Assembly (NCBI RefSeq): GCF_019429525.1
Contig: NZ_JAHXZL010000002.1
Coordinates: 248,001 to 312,000, forward strand
Origin: Sphingomonas folli
GTDB taxonomy: Bacteria; Pseudomonadota; Alphaproteobacteria; Sphingomonadales; Sphingomonadaceae
Reading direction: 5' to 3'
Length of the DNA stretch: 64,000 nucleotides
Numbering within the stretch: the stretch's first letter is position 1; each line of letters opens with the position of its first letter. A program made the position numbers and the translations under genes. Below, one piece after another: positions 61,560 to 64,000 of the stretch. A model generated the notes under the pieces. It was not told where the DNA came from. It searched no databases and worked only from the letters and a program-made list of their open reading frames with translations.

Positions 61560-62483
61560 TCACGCGAGCGCCGCCACCGTGGGGAGCGCGCTCCGCGCGG
61601 GGGCGTAGCGGTCGATCATCCAGGCGCAGAAATCCGCGAAGGCCTGGGGGTCGCGCGCCGCCGAGGTGTGGTGCGGCTGGATGCCGAGATGCTCGGGCGT
61701 GAAGCAGAAGGTGACCGTGACGTCGAAGTCGGCGAGCGCCTCCATCTGGCGGTCGAACCAGTCGATCGCGTCCGGCCGGAAGCTGTCCGCCCAGGAGAGA
61801 CCGGTGCGCAGCTTGCGCGTGCCGAGCCGCTTCATCCACGCCACCGCGTCGTCGAGCCGCGGGTCCTGATAATGGAACCACTGCATCAGCCCCATCTCGC
61901 TCGCCACCTTGGCATAGCTGTCGAGCGAGGGCTTGGGCGTGCCGTCGGCGCGGATCAGCCCCATGTAGAAATGGCGGTAATAGCTCGATCCCTCGGCCTC
62001 GCGGTGGCGCGTGGTGGCGCCCCATTCCTGCGGCAGGTCGAACAGCGAGTACCAGTAGATCCGGGGCACGCGCCCGATCAGCAGCTCGGCGGTCTTCTCG
62101 ACGCCGAACACCTGCACCTCCTCCGCGCCGAAGGAGCCGACGCCGACCTCGGTGACCCACACCGGCTTGTCGGTGACCGCCTCGATCTCGGCGACCTTGG
62201 CGGGCCAGTCGTGGATCGACCACAGGTTCCAGTCGAGCGGGAAGCCGTGCACCGCGAGCACGTCGACCGCGTCGAGGCAGCCGTGCGCCTCGAGCCGCCG
62301 CACCCACAGCGGGTCGATCGGCGACATCCCGCCGAGCACGCGGGTCACGTCGGGGTTGACCGAGGCGATCGCCGCGCCGGCGCGTGAGACCGTGTCGGCG
62401 AACTTGCTCCAGTCGGGGTCGACCTCCGGGTCCCAATGCGATTTGTTGTTGGGCTCGTTCCAGATCATCGCGGCTTCGATCAC
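61560..62483 (-). CDS. Clan GH-A glycoside hydrolase-like protein, apparently circularly permuted
   Basis: 307 residues. It opens almost at once with MIWNEPN (acid/base E10), which in clan GH-A enzymes sits on strand 4. Then DVLAVHGFPLD (73-83), WVTEVGVG (nucleophile E112, strand 7) and RIYWYSLFD (strand 8, 141-149) follow. After a linker, residues 207-293 carry what is normally the N-terminal half: DDAVAWMKRLGTRKLRTGLSW, DWFDRQMEALADFDVTVTFCFTPEH and DPQAFADFCAWMIDRYA. The barrel halves therefore look swapped. The GTG at 62483 or ATG at 62468 is the start; the frame is open only 30 bases further, to the methyltransferase stop. Substrate unknown; xylosidase-like. Confidence 0.85.
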   Translation of the reverse strand: MIEAAMIWNEPNNKSHWDPEVDPDWSKFADTVSRAGAAIASVNPDVTRVLGGMSPIDPLWVRRLEAHGCLDAVDVLAVHGFPLDWNLWSIHDWPAKVAEIEAVTDKPVWVTEVGVGSFGAEEVQVFGVEKTAELLIGRVPRIYWYSLFDLPQEWGATTRHREAEGSSYYRHFYMGLIRADGTPKPSLDSYAKVASEMGLMQWFHYQDPRLDDAVAWMKRLGTRKLRTGLSWADSFRPDAIDWFDRQMEALADFDVTVTFCFTPEHLGIQPHHTSAARDPQAFADFCAWMIDRYAPARSALPTVAALA

Positions 62484-62513
62484 GCGCTCATTCCCCTCAC
62501 GCTCGTGGCTTCC

Positions 62514-63302
62514 TCAGGCTCGTGGCTGGGCCGGATAGACGGCGGCGGGCCCATGCTGCGTATAGGGCACGTCGGCGACGCGGCAGAGATAGACGTCGTC
62601 CTGCGGGTGCGCCAGCACCGCGAACCCCGAGGCGCGCAGCATCGCCTCCGAGCCGGCGCGGTTGGGTGCCCACCAGTTCGTCCAGTCGCCCGCGAACTTG
62701 CGCTCGATGAAGTGCATCTTCGGATAGGCCGGATCGTCGAAATAGGGGGGCGGCGTGTAGGTGCCGGGCAGGAAGAAGGGATGGTCCTCGGGCACGTCGC
62801 TCAACCCGGTCGAGCCCTGCTGCATCGTCTGGAACAGCATCAGGTCGCGCGCGACATGCTCGCGGATGAGGTCGAGCGCGAGCAGAGGGTGGCGAAGGTG
62901 GTAGAGCACGCCCATGAAGATCACGAGGTCGAAGCGCTCGCCCAGCGCGGCCACGTCATAGACCGACAGCTGCCGGAACTCGACGCTGTCGCCGAAGCCG
63001 AGCGTCTCGGTGGCGAGCCGCGCCTGCGCGAGATAGCGTTCGTCCCAGTCGATCCCGACGACGCGCGCCGCCCCGCGACGCTTCATCTCGACCGAGTAGA
63101 AACCGGCGTTGCAGCCGATGTCGAGGACCGACTTGCCGGTGAGATCGTCGGGCACGCAGCTGGCGAAGGCGGCGAACTTCTCGCGCGGATAGTCGCCGAG
63201 GAAGTGATCGGGGGCGGTGGTCAACCCGTCGCCGAGATCGATGTTGTGAAACCATGGCGCGAGCGCGTCGACCCGCTCGCGCAGCCCCTCGGCAGATGGC
63301 AT
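62514..63302 (-). CDS. SAM-dependent methyltransferase, CmoB-related (TIGR04290-like)
   Basis: 262 residues. SAM motif I is GKSVLDIGCNAGFYSVEM (about 56-73), preceded by LSPWFHNIDL-type APWFHNIDLGDGLTT and GDYPREKFAAF that recall CmoB (tRNA uridine-5-oxyacetate synthase). LVIFMGVLYHLRHPLLALD is motif IV, and a long C-terminal part (RKFAGDWTNWWAPNRAGSEAMLRASGF) follows. Context with sugar enzymes rather than cmoA makes a glycan or small-molecule substrate likelier than tRNA. First gene of the four-gene cassette. Confidence 0.88.
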   Translation of the reverse strand: MPSAEGLRERVDALAPWFHNIDLGDGLTTAPDHFLGDYPREKFAAFASCVPDDLTGKSVLDIGCNAGFYSVEMKRRGAARVVGIDWDERYLAQARLATETLGFGDSVEFRQLSVYDVAALGERFDLVIFMGVLYHLRHPLLALDLIREHVARDLMLFQTMQQGSTGLSDVPEDHPFFLPGTYTPPPYFDDPAYPKMHFIERKFAGDWTNWWAPNRAGSEAMLRASGFAVLAHPQDDVYLCRVADVPYTQHGPAAVYPAQPRA

Positions 63303-63358
63303 CCGATCCCCTTCGCCCCGTTCGTTACGCCAACGAACGATTAGAGAAGGCGTTCCAT

Positions 63359-64000
63359 CTACTTAGCCGCGAGACGCAGGCCTGCTCGCCACGGCGCCGG
63401 GCGATCCCCCGCGGCCAGCCGCACGAAGCAGCGACCGCCGCGCGCGCGATAGCCGCGGCACAGCTGGATCGCGTCGCCGCGCGCCACGCCGCCGACCGAG
63501 AGTCGATACAGAGTCGTGCTCCTGTCCGCCGGTATGCCGGTGGGGCGGAGCCGGCCGAGCATGGGCCAGCGCCGCAGCGCGCCGCGCCAACCGTCGCGCG
63601 CCACCGCGGCATTCTCATAGGCGCCGAGCTGGATGACATAGCCGACGGGTGTCAGCGGCCTCGGACGAGTCGCCGCGGCGCGCGCCGGGGCCGGCTCGGC
63701 GACGGGCGGTACCGGTCGCGACACCAGCGGCGGTGCCGCGGGCGGGACGATCTGCGACACGAAAGCGGGCGGCGGCGGGGCGTCGACCGCGACCGCGGCG
63801 GCCGCCGGCGCCACGAGCGCGAGCGCGATCGGCAGCCCGGGGTCGCTCGTCGGCGTGATGCCGAGCAGCGCGGCGACCTGGTCCGACGCCGCGCGCGGCT
63901 GCGCCAGTGCCGCCCAGGCGGCGAGCCGGCGGTCGACCGCGTCGGCGGGCAGGTCATAGGCGGCCAGCGCGCGCGCCTGCGGCCACTGGCCCGCGAGCGC
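63359..64000 (-). CDS. SPOR domain-containing protein, C-terminal part (runs off the window)
   Basis: 213 codons are inside the window; the 5' end lies beyond 64000. The first part (64000 to about 63815) is helical, Ala/Trp-rich (LAGQWPQARALAAYDLPADAV...), possibly a TPR-like repeat. A Pro/Val/Ala linker follows and then the SPOR domain (VGYVIQLGAYENAAVARDGWRGAL... to RCFVRLAAGD), which binds denuded peptidoglycan at division sites. The protein is likely periplasmic or membrane-anchored. TAG stop at 63361-63359. Confidence 0.82.
   Translation of the reverse strand, partial: ALAGQWPQARALAAYDLPADAVDRRLAAWAALAQPRAASDQVAALLGITPTSDPGLPIALALVAPAAAAVAVDAPPPPAFVSQIVPPAAPPLVSRPVPPVAEPAPARAAATRPRPLTPVGYVIQLGAYENAAVARDGWRGALRRWPMLGRLRPTGIPADRSTTLYRLSVGGVARGDAIQLCRGYRARGGRCFVRLAAGDRPAPWRAGLRLAAK

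Overview
The window is a dense, GC-rich (roughly 70%) bacterial chromosome segment. Gene content points to an alphaproteobacterium of the Sphingomonadaceae (Sphingomonas-like). Pointers are the TonB/ExbB/ExbD/ExbD block, the linked dapA-smpB-DUF2062 genes, the coupled DUF1285-NUDIX-CCA-transferase genes, a standalone TonB-dependent receptor and two candidate EcfG-type (GGAAC...GTT) promoters. Nothing looks like a plasmid, prophage or IS element. Most of it is core chromosome, with tRNA genes for Pro(UGG), Arg(UCU) and Pro(CGG).

Layout. 1-12 kb: 5' end of an M13 peptidase, DUF2062, smpB, dapA, a soluble lytic transglycosylase, two M28 peptidases, a NYN/OST-HTH protein, greB, ettA and two paralogous mini-lipoproteins. 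12-17 kb: tRNA-Pro, L-serine ammonia-lyase behind a tandem glycine riboswitch, a luciferase-like monooxygenase, heme oxygenase and a ferredoxin-reductase-type flavoprotein. 17-22 kb: a small TPR protein, a decayed chemoreceptor tail, the tonB-exbB-exbD-exbD operon and folB. 22-30 kb: GNAT, DUF1285, NUDIX, CCA transferase, a GGDEF/EAL protein, parC and a LysR regulator. 30-35 kb: OpgC with a lipoprotein hydrolase, purC-purS-purQ and a queuosine-precursor transporter.

35-52 kb is a chemotaxis region. Two chemoreceptors both end in a W-x-x-F tether. They are followed by a TonB-dependent receptor, a DUF2332 protein and a nine-gene operon: STAS-cheA-cheR-cheB-cheD-cheY-cheW-cheB'-orf. The second CheB appears to have lost its catalytic serine. 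The last small protein carries a CheZ-like D-x-x-x-Q motif and may be the missing CheY-P phosphatase. A 1.08-kb stretch between the two receptors holds no convincing gene.

52-64 kb: a molybdate ABC transporter (modA-modB-modC without the molbindin domain), KTSC protein, lepA, a pnuC/ribosylnicotinamide-kinase pair, tRNA-Pro(CGG), several tiny genes, an Old Yellow Enzyme, and a four-gene cassette (methyltransferase, glycoside hydrolase, zinc-type dehydrogenase, Gfo/Idh/MocA oxidoreductase). The hydrolase of this cassette appears circularly permuted: the catalytic half of a clan GH-A barrel comes first and the usual N-terminal strands come last. The window ends inside a SPOR-domain protein.
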